Assembly: GCA_029287815.1 (NCBI GenBank) | Contig: JARFQK010000202.1 | Coordinates: forward strand, 1 to 15,545 | Reading direction: 5' to 3' | Length of the DNA: 15,545 bases | DNA from: Gammaproteobacteria bacterium | Lineage (GTDB): Bacteria; Pseudomonadota; Gammaproteobacteria; SZUA-229 | Shown: positions 6,903-15,358 of the stretch, one piece after another | Numbering within the stretch: the first letter of the stretch is position 1 | Layout: every line of letters begins with the position of its first letter | Translations under genes and position numbers: made by a program | The notes under the pieces: generated by a model | Database searches by the model: none | The model's input: the letters and a program-made list of their open reading frames with translations, nothing else | What the model was told of the DNA's origin: nothing

Positions 6903-7678
6903 GCAACATACTGGTCGTACTGGCCCTCTGGCTTGCACCCTTACCCTCCTCTGCGGCGGAACTGCCCGCAGAGTTCACGGCGCACTATGCGCTGGAAATT
7001 TTCGGAACCGTGATGGCACGGGCCAAATACACGCTGGAACACAATGAAAATGGGCTTTCGATGACGCAATCGACTCGCCCTGCGGGTATTGTCGCATTGC
7101 TCAGGGACGACAAGATCGATGTTCGCAGTGACATGATCATTCGCAACGGCCAAATCCTGCTGACGCATTATGACTACCGGCATACCGGCGACGATAAAGA
7201 CCGCGATGTCAGTTTCAAGATCGACTGGAAATCTGACCCGGAGGATGCTTTGACCGGAAAAGTAACCGGCAGCTACGCAGGCGCCACGGTTGATATCGAC
7301 ATCGACAAACCGGTCTGGGATCCCTTGTCAATCCAGGTACCGATAATGGTCGATGCCAAACAAAATTTACCGCCGCATGAACATGGGCTGTTCATGCAAG
7401 GAGAAGTCAAAGACTATCTGTTCCAAAACCTCGGCACAGAGAGGATCAGCGCCAATGGCCAGGACTTCCAGGCAATCAAGATTGTCGGCAAAGAGACGCG
7501 ACGTGACCGGGCGATGTACGTGTGGCTGGTCCGGGAGCTGAACAATCTGCCTGTCAAGATCGAACAATGGAAAGAGGGTAAATTAAAGTCCACCGTCGTG
7601 CTCGAGAAAGTAAGTTTCAGCAACAGCGACGAAACGCTGACCGTGGATTTTACGGATACGTCAGACGACTATGAGTGA
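6869..7678 (+). CDS. DUF3108 exported protein
   Basis: A 269-residue protein with a signal peptide over residues 1-30 (charged start, hydrophobic VLALWLAPLP core, S-A-A cleavage). The mature part begins with FTAHYALEIFGTVMARAKYTL, the start typical of DUF3108, and continues with a beta-rich body including TRPAGIVALL near residue 75, VWDPLSIQVP near 150 and an ending IEQWKEGKLKSTVVLEKV. DUF3108 proteins commonly follow purN in gammaproteobacteria; they are periplasmic and of unknown role, with a fold that recalls lipid-binding beta barrels (inference). Its start lies 34 bases inside purN and its end overlaps darP by 8 bases, so three genes are interlocked. No catalytic motif is visible. Confidence 0.87.
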   Translation: MEIKPARPYRVSNILVVLALWLAPLPSSAAELPAEFTAHYALEIFGTVMARAKYTLEHNENGLSMTQSTRPAGIVALLRDDKIDVRSDMIIRNGQILLTHYDYRHTGDDKDRDVSFKIDWKSDPEDALTGKVTGSYAGATVDIDIDKPVWDPLSIQVPIMVDAKQNLPPHEHGLFMQGEVKDYLFQNLGTERISANGQDFQAIKIVGKETRRDRAMYVWLVRELNNLPVKIEQWKEGKLKSTVVLEKVSFSNSDETLTVDFTDTSDDYE

Positions 7679-8195
7679 AAGCGATCACGAAGCCACGTGG
7701 ATCAGCAAATCGCAGAGAAAGCGCGACTGCCACGCGCTGCAGGAAATCAGTGATCGATTGTTGGCACTTAGACCCGAAGAGCTGGCTCTGATTGACTTGC
7801 CAGCCGAACTCGAAGAGGCCGTTACCGAAGCTCAGCGCATTCGCTCAAATAGCGCTTTGAAACGACAACGCCAGTATCTGGGCAAGATCATGCGTTCCTG
7901 CGATAGCGAGGCCATAGCGCAACAGCTCAACCGCGTTGCTCACAGGAACGATACCAACACCGCAAGATTCAAAAAGATCGAGCAATGGCGTGATCGGCTC
8001 CTCGATGCCGACAAGGAAGTGCTCGGCGAGATTCTCCGGCAAATTCCAGATCTCGATCGACATCACGTGCACAATCTGGTGCGACAGGCCGCCAAGGAGT
8101 CTCGTGAAAACAAGCCACCAGCGGCGTCGAGAAAGCTGTTCAGATACCTGCGGGAACTGATGGAGGCGAGCGGATCCTTCACGCAACACCCCTAG
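7671..8195 (+). CDS. darP: Ribosome-associated assembly factor DarP (YjgA, DUF615)
   Basis: A 174-residue basic, highly helical cytoplasmic protein; E. coli YjgA/DarP has about 183 residues. The start S-K-S-Q-R-K-R-D near residue 13, the ALI-DLPAEL block, RQRQYLGKIMR near 65 and the C-terminal KLFRYLREL are DUF615 signatures. DarP binds late 50S precursors and helps the peptidyl-transferase region fold. It is often found next to tldD and pmbA; here it instead ends the purM cluster, overlapping DUF3108 by 8 bases (ATGAGTGA). It converges on the nitrilase gene across a 116-base gap. The role is taken from the family. Confidence 0.92.
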   Translation: MSESDHEATWISKSQRKRDCHALQEISDRLLALRPEELALIDLPAELEEAVTEAQRIRSNSALKRQRQYLGKIMRSCDSEAIAQQLNRVAHRNDTNTARFKKIEQWRDRLLDADKEVLGEILRQIPDLDRHHVHNLVRQAAKESRENKPPAASRKLFRYLRELMEASGSFTQHP

Positions 8196-8210
8196 CCCGC
8201 ATCGATCAAC

Positions 8211-8231
8211 TGTTGTGCCAGCGGCACAGCA
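8211..8231 (+). other. Stem-loop after darP
   Basis: TGTTGTGCC at 8211-8219 and GGCACAGCA at 8223-8231 pair in plus-strand RNA over nine positions (one G-U wobble) around an AGC triloop, 15 bases after the darP stop. No T tract follows, so it is a terminator-like hairpin at most. Confidence 0.45.
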
Positions 8232-8247
8232 AGATCACCAATAATTG

Positions 8248-8271
8248 CTCTGCGACTCTGCGCCTCTGCGG
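8248..8271. repeat. Three-unit 8-bp tandem repeat CTCTGCGN
   Basis: Three units stand head to tail: CTCTGCGA, CTCTGCGC, CTCTGCGG, followed by TGAAA. The units differ only in the last base. The string resembles short non-coding repeats of the type CTCTGCGTCTCTGCGGTGAA that I recall from intergenic DNA of many bacteria, but this cannot be checked here. It sits in the convergent gap between darP and the nitrilase gene, 8196-8311. Confidence 0.6.
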
Positions 8272-8311
8272 TGAAACCCGCGTCTGCCCAGCAACGCTGA
8301 TAGTCAAATCA

Positions 8312-9142
8312 TCAGGTATAACTGATCCTGCTGTCAAAACGCTTGTGCTGCAGCGCAGGAAAGCTCTTGCGCGTCTTGATTAACTTATCCAGGTCCAGCT
8401 TCGAAACGACGACCCCGGTCCCCTGCGGTAACCGGTTCAGGATCACACCCCACGGATCAATGATCATGCTGTCACCATGCGTTTCACGACCGTTGATGTG
8501 GTACCCCCCCTGGTCAGCCGCAATGACATAGCAAAGATTCTCGATCGCACGCGCGCGCAACAAGGGCTCCCAATGCGCTTTGCCGGTCAGGCTGGTGAAT
8601 GCCGACGGCAGCACACATATTTCCATCCCTACATCAGCCATCGCCCGGAAAAGCTCGGGGAAACGGAGATCGTAGCAGACCGCCATCCCCAGTTTGCCAA
8701 ACGGTGTATCGACCACGACGACCTCGTCGCCAGGTTCAATCGTTTCTGATTCATCGTAACGTTCTCTGTTGTCTTCCAATACCACATCGAAAAGATGGAT
8801 CTTGTCGTAACGGGCAACAACCTCGCCCTGATCGTTGTACAGCAGAGAAGCGCCGAAGATCTTGCCGGTTATATTGGATTCAATCGGGACTGTGCCACCA
8901 ACAATCCAGATCCCGTGCCTGCGGGCCTGTTGACCGAGGAACTGCTGTATTGAACCCTCACCATACTTTTCAGCGATCGCGACCTTGTCGACTTCAGTCA
9001 CACCCATGATCGCAAAATTTTCCGGCAGCACGACCAACTCGGCCTCCTGCTGCACGGCCGTTATGATCAACTTCTCGGCTTCCTCCAGATTGGCCTTCAC
9101 ATTCGGACCCGAGGCCATTTGAATTGCTGCTACGACACTCAC
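8312..9142 (-). CDS. Carbon-nitrogen hydrolase (Nit1-type nitrilase family)
   Basis: A 276-residue single-domain member of the nitrilase superfamily. The catalytic triad is complete: E41 in VLPEN, K114 in RYDKIHLFD and C156 in AVCYDLRFPE. The wording, including IHLFDV and the MAVCYDLRFPELFR block, puts it in the Nit1/NitFhit branch, whose studied members hydrolyse deaminated glutathione; the substrate is thus a fair inference, not proven. It could also be an omega-amidase-like enzyme. The start is a GTG at 9142 with AGGAGAGA about 8 bases before it. It overlaps the stop of the preceding small gene by 4 bases (GTGA), so translation is coupled. In Xanthomonas-like genomes the same block (rlmH-maf-rng-yhdP-nitrilase) goes on to tldD; here it ends. 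It acts in the cytoplasm, as no signal peptide is present. Confidence 0.93.
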   Translation of the reverse strand: MSVVAAIQMASGPNVKANLEEAEKLIITAVQQEAELVVLPENFAIMGVTEVDKVAIAEKYGEGSIQQFLGQQARRHGIWIVGGTVPIESNITGKIFGASLLYNDQGEVVARYDKIHLFDVVLEDNRERYDESETIEPGDEVVVVDTPFGKLGMAVCYDLRFPELFRAMADVGMEICVLPSAFTSLTGKAHWEPLLRARAIENLCYVIAADQGGYHINGRETHGDSMIIDPWGVILNRLPQGTGVVVSKLDLDKLIKTRKSFPALQHKRFDSRISYT

Positions 9143-9522
9143 TTGTAGTTCTCTCCTGTTCTTATGACTCGCAATCGAATTACATCGCCCTGCCCACTGC
9201 CCGGCACCGCCAAAAGATTCCCGGACGGGATGCCCAGAGCCACCAGTCCGTCCATCAATTGATACACCCAGAGTTCGCCTTCTTCGCCCCCTGGATACTG
9301 CAATTCGATCTGCTGGCGGGAATCAGTGGACCACGCATTGACAATGTCAGCAACAGCATCGATCGTTAGAAGACGCTCAGCACTGGCAGACAACTCCCAC
9401 TGTGCGGCGAACAATTCGGTTTCAACCGGTTTTGCAGCCGCCGCGGTGAAAGTAACCGCCAACATCATAGCAAAAGGCACCAACTTTACCGCAAGCGTTT
9501 TTTCAATAATCATCAAAATCAT
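9139..9522 (-). CDS. Small exported protein of unknown function
   Basis: I do not recognise this 127-residue protein. Residues 1-30 make a signal peptide (two lysines near the start, a hydrophobic LVPFAMMLAV core, an alanine run at the cleavage site). The mature part has about 97 residues: a helix with LFAAQWELSASAERLL, a strand QQIELQYPGGEEGELW, a second helix LMDGLVALGI and a closing strand DVIRLRVI. This alpha/beta order and the phrase LGIPSGNL recall OmpA-C-like periplasmic domains, which is inference only. The start is unclear: ATG codons at 9531, 9522 and 9513 (and a longer frame from 9555) all sit inside the end of yhdP; AGGA stands 8 bases before 9522, which I chose. It overlaps yhdP by 20 bases and the nitrilase gene by 4, so the three are almost surely co-translated. 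Envelope work beside YhdP is the likely setting. Confidence 0.75.
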   Translation of the reverse strand: MILMIIEKTLAVKLVPFAMMLAVTFTAAAAKPVETELFAAQWELSASAERLLTIDAVADIVNAWSTDSRQQIELQYPGGEEGELWVYQLMDGLVALGIPSGNLLAVPGSGQGDVIRLRVIRTGENYK

Positions 9523-12500
9523 CCGAAGCATCCTCAGTTGCCTGGTCCTGTTCACTGCTAATCTGGGCGATCACAGGGTCGTTCCAGGAGCCCTTGATCG
9601 TATAGATATCTTTACCTAGTAAATTTAGACCAAAAATCTCCTGCAGTATCGCCAGACCGACGCCAACAGTCGGTCCGCCCACGAGAGTGCCGCCAGCGAA
9701 TGTGGCCACCGACGAATGGGGCCTGACGATCGTCACTAGATCATAGTCCTGATCGGCAACGCCGATTCGGCCGATCATCGTCAAATCGGCGGCGGAAGCG
9801 CTGATCTGCGTATCCTGCGTCACAGCGTCGCCGCTGCCGAAGACATAAGAGCCTTTGACGGAATCGAACACGAAACCTTTCTTATAAACATCAGCAAAAT
9901 CAAGTCCAAGTCTCTTCGGTAAATGCAACAGGTTGAACAGGCCCAGAAAACGCCCGCCAGCACCAGGATCGATATCGGTGATGATACCCCGACTCAATTC
10001 GACGCTGGTGCTCCCTGACAACGACTCCCAGTCAAACCGATAGGGTGCGCCCGGCCAGTGCCAGTGCAGCGCCGCCTGCATATTGCTCTGATCGACATAT
10101 CTAGCGTAGCCCAGGCGTTCCAGGGTGTCACCGAGATTGCCACTCGACAAACTGAAACTGAATGTCGTTTCCTCGTCCAGCCGCCATGACCTCCTCAACC
10201 AACTGCCCTTGCCACTGACCTGAAGATGGGGATCATCTATCGTTATGTTGCTCACCACCATCCCTCGAGGATGCCTGTCTGCCTCGAATGCAACACCCTT
10301 GAGCTTCCAGTCATTCCACTGAAATCTCTCGATGCTTGCACGCAGCGACGGGATCTCTGACGCTTTCAGCTTCCATTCCCTTGATGGCGCGTTTTCGGGC
10401 GGCATGAATGCAGTCAGGTTCAAGGATTGGAGCGCAAATGTCGCGGTCGAATCGAGGTCGAGATCGGCGTGGATTCTGGCTTTACCGCGGACTACCGGTG
10501 AGTCGACATCCAACCGCCAAAATCTATCCTCATCGATTGTCGCCTTTAGATCGAGTACATCGCCGGACACGATATCCAGGCTTTCGGCATCACCCAGCCG
10601 CCTGTAGTCGATCGTAACCGGCAGCTTCTTGTACGCTCGCTTGCTGATAATATCCGAGACGCCGACCTTCAGACCTTGCAAGTCGGAACTGGCTTTGAGC
10701 ATTAGATCGTAGTCTTTAGCTCGATGAGGGACCTTTATGACCACATCCCAGAACGGTTGACCTTCAAACATCGCAGTATCGCCCCAGTCGAAGCGCTTGA
10801 CCAGCGCAGCGATTGCTGCACGACCCTGGAGATGAAACTGCGTTTGAAGCGCATCGCCCTCGCCTTCGGTCGACACATCAATGCGAACGGGCTGGCTATC
10901 GAATTGGCCACTGATGCTTTCGCCGTACAGGCTTGCCATTGAGAACAGGAGCGTGCCGTTGATGTTCGTCAGCTGGTGACCGGTAGCAGGAAAAAACAGT
11001 TCATTGTCCTTCATCGTGATATTGCCACTGACCTGAATCTGCTCGTCGACTTTCCTCTTCTTACCGAGCGGTACATCGATCGCCAGGCTGGTTTCGGTCT
11101 GCCCGTTTACCTGGAAATGGTCGATTGTCCGGCCAAGAATGCGGTCGAGACCACTGTTCCATACGTACTGCTGCATCTCCGCTGCTGGTGCGTCAATCAT
11201 GAGGTCCAGTGACAGCAACGCATTTCTGAGATCGGGGATGCACGCATCGAGCTGGGCTCGGCTGCCATTGTCTTCATGACTTTGCGCGTTCTCGATACAG
11301 AGTGCGGCATTATCGAAGCGCACCGTTGCCGAAGCATTATGTACCTGCGGCCAACCATCAAGAAAATGCAAAGTGCCATCCTCGACCTGAAAAAGCGCCT
11401 GCATTTTTCCCTGGTTATCGTCGAACGGATACTCGTCGATCATGCCACGGAACAGAAAGCTTCCCGAGGGCACGTACCCGGCAATAAACGCATTGTCGAG
11501 CCAGCCCAATAGACCTTCGGGCAGGATCGTCGCCGGCAGGTATTTGTGTGCATGCTCCCCGAGACCGTTGGCAAAGTTACTTTGGACGTCGAGAAAAATC
11601 TGCTTATCGGTTGAGATCTCCGTGGACAAACGTGTCACGGTTTGAATGTGTCGGTTCTCAACAATCAGGGCCGGTGTCTGCAAACGGACCCCATGCTGAT
11701 CAAGCTGGACATCAAGTTTTCCACTGATACGGTCCAACTGCAGCGGCCACCTCAACAAGTCACCCGTATCTGCGACAACATCTTTGGACTCGACGATCAA
11801 TTCGGCCGTATCGCCGTCAACACGCACTTCACCATCGAGCCCAGTGACAGAAATACCGTGATCGGCAAGCGCAATCGACACATCATTGAATTCGGTGTTC
11901 AACTGCAGGTCGGGTTTTTCCGAGGCCGTCCACACCGCCGCGAAGTTAGCGAATTCACCGGCAGGCAGATAGCCCCGGTAGGCGGTCAGAACGGATAAAT
12001 CAATGCTGTCGGGAACAACATCGAGAACCGGCAAAATATCCGCTGGCCTCAGGTAACTGGCCAGGATACGCCAGTCATCGCCATCATTCGCAACGACGAT
12101 ATCAACGTTATCCTGCCAGCTGGAGTCAGCAATCTGCAAGTTCAACTCACGAACATCAAGACGCCAGCCCTGGTCCAAGGCACGCCAGAATGCTTTTGTA
12201 CGTAAGCTGTTGGCCCGCCAGACCTTCCTCGGGTCATCGCGGTTCGTCAGCACCAGGTTAGATGCGTTGACATGGCTGGCCACACGCGTAAGCCGTGCAT
12301 CTTCGATGTGGGTCCAGAATTCGATATCCAGCTTACAGCCGCCTTTAACAAATTCCTTGATTCTGGTCGTGTCGACCCAGTTGTCGAAAACCAGACCTTT
12401 CCCGTTGACATACAGCTCCGCCTCGAGGTTGCGCAAGTCCCTGAGATCGCCAGTCAGTTGCGCAACGATTGCAAAACGTTCCCCCAGATCGGGCGGGAGT

Positions 12501-13099
12501 CGAACATCGATCTTAAGGTATTGACGGCCAAGTTCGTTTTCGAGCTGCACGCTGGCATCCTCAAAATCGATATCTCGGCTGCCGCCGGTGTAATCTCGCC
12601 AGTGGATCCGACTGTCGATCAGCTCGACATCGGCACTCAGAATCAGCGCGATCAGTTCTTCGGAGTCTTTGGATGATTCTCTCTCGTAAAGCTCGAACCC
12701 CTGAATGACCCATTTTCCTTTCGGATGACGCTCGATGATGAGTTCGGCGCCGTGCAGACTAACGGTGCCCGCCACCGGCATCAGGTATCTGATCGAGTCG
12801 AAAAAAGCCAAAGCGACATTGGCTTCTTTCAGATTGATCAGCTCGTCCTGACCATTGTCCTTATAGATCACCAGGTCCAACACCTTCAATCTCGGCGCAA
12901 ACCAGTGCATTTCGGCATCGAGCGAGCCGATACTCACCGGCAGACCAATCTGACTGCTGATGACTGACTCGATTTCTGCAATATAACCCGTCGCGTAGGG
13001 CAGCATCGTCCGCAGCAGCGTGAAACTAACGGCAGTTATGATCAGCGCGACCGCTACGGACGAGATCAGGACATTGCGGGTTTTTCGTATCCAGCCCAT
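9503..13099 (-). CDS. yhdP: YhdP, AsmA-like outer-membrane lipid-transport protein
   Basis: A 1198-residue AsmA-like giant, slightly shorter than E. coli YhdP (about 1266). Residues about 11-33 form one N-terminal membrane anchor, after a short basic tip; the rest lies in the periplasm and should be a long beta-rich groove (DUF3971 and AsmA-type repeats) bridging the two membranes. With TamB and YdbH it helps move phospholipids to the outer membrane in E. coli. The start GYIAEIESVISSQIGLPVSIG and the C-terminal block with M-I-G-R-I-G, then G-P-T-V-G-V-G-L-A-I-L-Q and an L-L-G-K-D-I-Y-T-I-K-G-S-W motif, are typical of the TIGR02099 type. The last residues are very acidic (EDASDDFDDY). It follows rng after 48 bases on the same strand; that gap holds a small palindrome AGCATG-G-CATGCT at 13128-13140. 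The reading frame is intact throughout. Confidence 0.95.
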   Translation of the reverse strand: MGWIRKTRNVLISSVAVALIITAVSFTLLRTMLPYATGYIAEIESVISSQIGLPVSIGSLDAEMHWFAPRLKVLDLVIYKDNGQDELINLKEANVALAFFDSIRYLMPVAGTVSLHGAELIIERHPKGKWVIQGFELYERESSKDSEELIALILSADVELIDSRIHWRDYTGGSRDIDFEDASVQLENELGRQYLKIDVRLPPDLGERFAIVAQLTGDLRDLRNLEAELYVNGKGLVFDNWVDTTRIKEFVKGGCKLDIEFWTHIEDARLTRVASHVNASNLVLTNRDDPRKVWRANSLRTKAFWRALDQGWRLDVRELNLQIADSSWQDNVDIVVANDGDDWRILASYLRPADILPVLDVVPDSIDLSVLTAYRGYLPAGEFANFAAVWTASEKPDLQLNTEFNDVSIALADHGISVTGLDGEVRVDGDTAELIVESKDVVADTGDLLRWPLQLDRISGKLDVQLDQHGVRLQTPALIVENRHIQTVTRLSTEISTDKQIFLDVQSNFANGLGEHAHKYLPATILPEGLLGWLDNAFIAGYVPSGSFLFRGMIDEYPFDDNQGKMQALFQVEDGTLHFLDGWPQVHNASATVRFDNAALCIENAQSHEDNGSRAQLDACIPDLRNALLSLDLMIDAPAAEMQQYVWNSGLDRILGRTIDHFQVNGQTETSLAIDVPLGKKRKVDEQIQVSGNITMKDNELFFPATGHQLTNINGTLLFSMASLYGESISGQFDSQPVRIDVSTEGEGDALQTQFHLQGRAAIAALVKRFDWGDTAMFEGQPFWDVVIKVPHRAKDYDLMLKASSDLQGLKVGVSDIISKRAYKKLPVTIDYRRLGDAESLDIVSGDVLDLKATIDEDRFWRLDVDSPVVRGKARIHADLDLDSTATFALQSLNLTAFMPPENAPSREWKLKASEIPSLRASIERFQWNDWKLKGVAFEADRHPRGMVVSNITIDDPHLQVSGKGSWLRRSWRLDEETTFSFSLSSGNLGDTLERLGYARYVDQSNMQAALHWHWPGAPYRFDWESLSGSTSVELSRGIITDIDPGAGGRFLGLFNLLHLPKRLGLDFADVYKKGFVFDSVKGSYVFGSGDAVTQDTQISASAADLTMIGRIGVADQDYDLVTIVRPHSSVATFAGGTLVGGPTVGVGLAILQEIFGLNLLGKDIYTIKGSWNDPVIAQISSEQDQATEDASDDFDDY

Positions 13100-13147
13100 T
13101 CAGAAACTTGACTTCAGTGGTAACAACAGCATGGCATGCTCAAGGCA

Positions 13148-14611
13148 TCACATAATCACAACATCGTATTGCTCTTGAGTGAACATGGCTTCGACCTGAA
13201 ATTTGATAGGAATCGCGATGAAATCCTCGAGTTCGGCGAGACTACCAGATTCCTCGTCGACCAGCAGATCAACGACTTCCTGCGATGCCAGCACCAACAG
13301 CTCCTTGGCGTCGAACTGCCGGGCTTCGCGCAGAATCTCCCGGAAAATTTCATAACAAACGGTTTCAGCCGACTTCACGGTGCCGCGGCCTTCGCAGGTC
13401 GGACAGGTTGTGCACAATACATGTTCCAGACTTTCCCGCGTTCGCTTGCGCGTCATTTCAACCAGCCCCAACGTCGACACCTCGCACACCTGAGTGCGGG
13501 CATGATCCTTTTCCAGGGCCTTTTCCAGCGCACGCATGACCTGTCGCTTGTGTTCTTCCTCGACCATGTCAATGAAATCCAGTATCACGATACCACCAAG
13601 ATTTCTGAGGCGGAGCTGGCGGGCGATTGCCTGCGCGGCCTCGAGATTGGTCTTGAAGATCGTCTCCTCCAGATTTCTGTTGCCAACGAAAGCGCCGGTA
13701 TTGACATCGATGGTTGTCATCGCTTCGGTTTGATCAATGATCAGATAGCCGCCCGATTTCAGATGAACCTTACGCTCCAGTCCCTTATGGATCTCATCTT
13801 CAACGCCGTGCAGATCGAATATCGGCCGCTCTCCAGGGTAATGCTCGATGACATTCGCCACCTCGGCAACGTAGGCCTGGGCAAATTCTTTCATGATGGT
13901 ATAGGTCTCCCGCGAATCCACGCGGATCTTTTCAAGATCCTCGTCAACCATGTCACGCAGCACGCGCAGGAAGAGCGGCAGATCCTTGTGCACAACGGAT
14001 CCGGCTTGCACCTCAGACGCTCTCTTGTTGACCGCTTGCCAGAGTCGGTCCAGATAAATCAGATCGCTCGAGATCGACTCCGTCGTTGCCACTTCGGCTG
14101 CAGTTCGGATGATATAACCCGATTCATGGTCGCGCTCGTCTTGCGACAGCAGCATTTTTCGCAATCGTTCACGCTCCTCGTCGCTTTCTATCCGGGACGA
14201 GACGCCGACATTTTCGGAATTCGGCATGTAAACCAGATAGCGCGAAGGTATCGTGATATTCGTCGTCAGCCTCGCGCCCTTGGTTCCTAACGGATCCTTG
14301 ATGACTTGCACCAACAGCTCCTGCCCCTCGCGCAGCACGTGGCTGATGTGCACTGTACCGCCATTACCGCTCTGGCGTGCCTGAGCGACATCAGATACGT
14401 GTAAAAACGCGGCACGCTCGAGGCCGATATCGACAAATGCGGCCTCCATCCCCGGTAAAACCCGCGCAACCATGCCCTTGTAAATATTTCCGACAAGCCC
14501 TTTGCGGTGGCTGCGCTCGATATAAATCTCGTGAACCATGCCGTTTTCTAGAGTCGCAACCCGGGTTTCCTGAGGCGTGATATTGACCAGAATTTCCTTG
14601 CTAATAGACAT
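13148..14611 (-). CDS. rng: Ribonuclease G
   Basis: A 487-residue endoribonuclease, matching E. coli RNase G (489) and lacking the long C-terminal scaffold of RNase E. It trims the 5' end of 16S rRNA and cuts mRNAs with 5' monophosphate ends. The S1 RNA-binding domain covers about residues 35-125 (KGMVARVLPGMEAAFVDIG is its first strands). The metal-binding catalytic aspartates are D302 in TIDVNTGAF and D345 in ILDFIDM. The zinc-link CPTC is at C403-C406, so dimer pairing should work. Start ATG 14611 fits the family's N-terminus; the ribosome site is weak (AGAACAA). The gene starts 27 bases after maf and leads into yhdP, as in many gammaproteobacteria. Nothing is missing or broken. Confidence 0.97.
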   Translation of the reverse strand: MSISKEILVNITPQETRVATLENGMVHEIYIERSHRKGLVGNIYKGMVARVLPGMEAAFVDIGLERAAFLHVSDVAQARQSGNGGTVHISHVLREGQELLVQVIKDPLGTKGARLTTNITIPSRYLVYMPNSENVGVSSRIESDEERERLRKMLLSQDERDHESGYIIRTAAEVATTESISSDLIYLDRLWQAVNKRASEVQAGSVVHKDLPLFLRVLRDMVDEDLEKIRVDSRETYTIMKEFAQAYVAEVANVIEHYPGERPIFDLHGVEDEIHKGLERKVHLKSGGYLIIDQTEAMTTIDVNTGAFVGNRNLEETIFKTNLEAAQAIARQLRLRNLGGIVILDFIDMVEEEHKRQVMRALEKALEKDHARTQVCEVSTLGLVEMTRKRTRESLEHVLCTTCPTCEGRGTVKSAETVCYEIFREILREARQFDAKELLVLASQEVVDLLVDEESGSLAELEDFIAIPIKFQVEAMFTQEQYDVVIM

Positions 14612-14638
14612 GGTGGTTGTTCTTATATTATTAGATTT

Positions 14639-15226
14639 TCATATTGGACAGCTTATTCCACGAGCGGACAGCAGTTGTGCAGTCTGAAACAATGGCAAAC
14701 CCATCACGCCAGAGTAGCTACCGTTCAAATTGACCACGAACCGGCCTGCTATACCCTGGATCGCGTAGGCGCCGGCTTTATCCAGAGGCTCACCCGTTTC
14801 GACATAGGCTTTGATCTGTCGTTCAGACAGCCGAGCGAATTCAAGCTCGCTGCTGACGACATCGACGCATTCATCTGTCGATGACACCAGTGCGATCGCG
14901 GTGTGCACAATGTGTGTTCTAGCCGAAAGTTTAGACAAAAAAGCGACTGCCTGCCGTTTGCTCGCTGGCTTGCCGAGAACGTCGTCGTCGACAACGACCA
15001 CCGTATCCGCGCCCAACACCACGCACGGATCGCCGTCAGTACAGCTGCGCCGGTAACCGGCGCGCGCTTTTACCGACGCAAGTCGTTGGGCATACACCAC
15101 GGCGGCCTCACCGGGCAAGCGGGTCTCATCGATGTCAACCGGCTTGACCTCGAATTGAACGCCGAGCTGCTGCAACAGCTCTTTCCTGCGCGGCGAACCA
15201 GACGCAAGCACCAGCCTAATACTCAT
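14639..15226 (-). CDS. maf: Maf/YhdE-family nucleotide pyrophosphatase
   Basis: A 195-residue Maf protein. It hydrolyses nucleoside triphosphates to monophosphates; the YhdE branch acts on dTTP and UTP and modified forms, and is tied to septum or cell-shape control when overproduced. The N-terminal A8-S-G-S-P-R-R14 loop, L71-G-A-D74-T-V-V, G85-K-P87, D149-K-A-G-A-Y, and I156-Q157-G are all present, so the catalytic aspartate (D74) and nucleotide loop are intact. The ending GSYSGVMGLPL matches YhdE rather than the YceF branch, and the place beside rng agrees. A good GGAGAG ribosome site precedes the ATG at 15226. A 10-bp palindrome CTTTGCAAAG (15239-15248) lies directly upstream of that site. 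Confidence 0.94.
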   Translation of the reverse strand: MSIRLVLASGSPRRKELLQQLGVQFEVKPVDIDETRLPGEAAVVYAQRLASVKARAGYRRSCTDGDPCVVLGADTVVVVDDDVLGKPASKRQAVAFLSKLSARTHIVHTAIALVSSTDECVDVVSSELEFARLSERQIKAYVETGEPLDKAGAYAIQGIAGRFVVNLNGSYSGVMGLPLFQTAQLLSARGISCPI

Positions 15227-15323
15227 TCACTCTCCTTACTTTGCAAAGCTGGCAGGGCCGAACGCGGTGCACGGCTGGAAACCGTTTTTGAACCGCACAG
15301 ACTGGTCTAAACGCCATCCCAGG

Positions 15324-15358
15324 CCACAGATGAATCGCATATGCGTCAGGCCCTGTGG
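15324..15358. repeat. Two-level palindrome at the rlmH 3' end
   Basis: CGCATATGCG at 15336-15345 is a perfect 10-bp palindrome right after the rlmH stop. Outside it, CCACAG at 15324-15329 pairs with CTGTGG at 15353-15358, which is inside the last rlmH codons. Both share nearly the same centre. No T tract follows in the minus direction. It could be an mRNA 3'-end hairpin or a protein site; function unknown. Confidence 0.45.

Noticed and set aside
13136..14290. Long plus-strand open frame of 384 codons opposite rng
   Set aside because: It lies wholly antisense to an intact RNase G gene with all catalytic residues; the frame is a shadow produced by codon bias.
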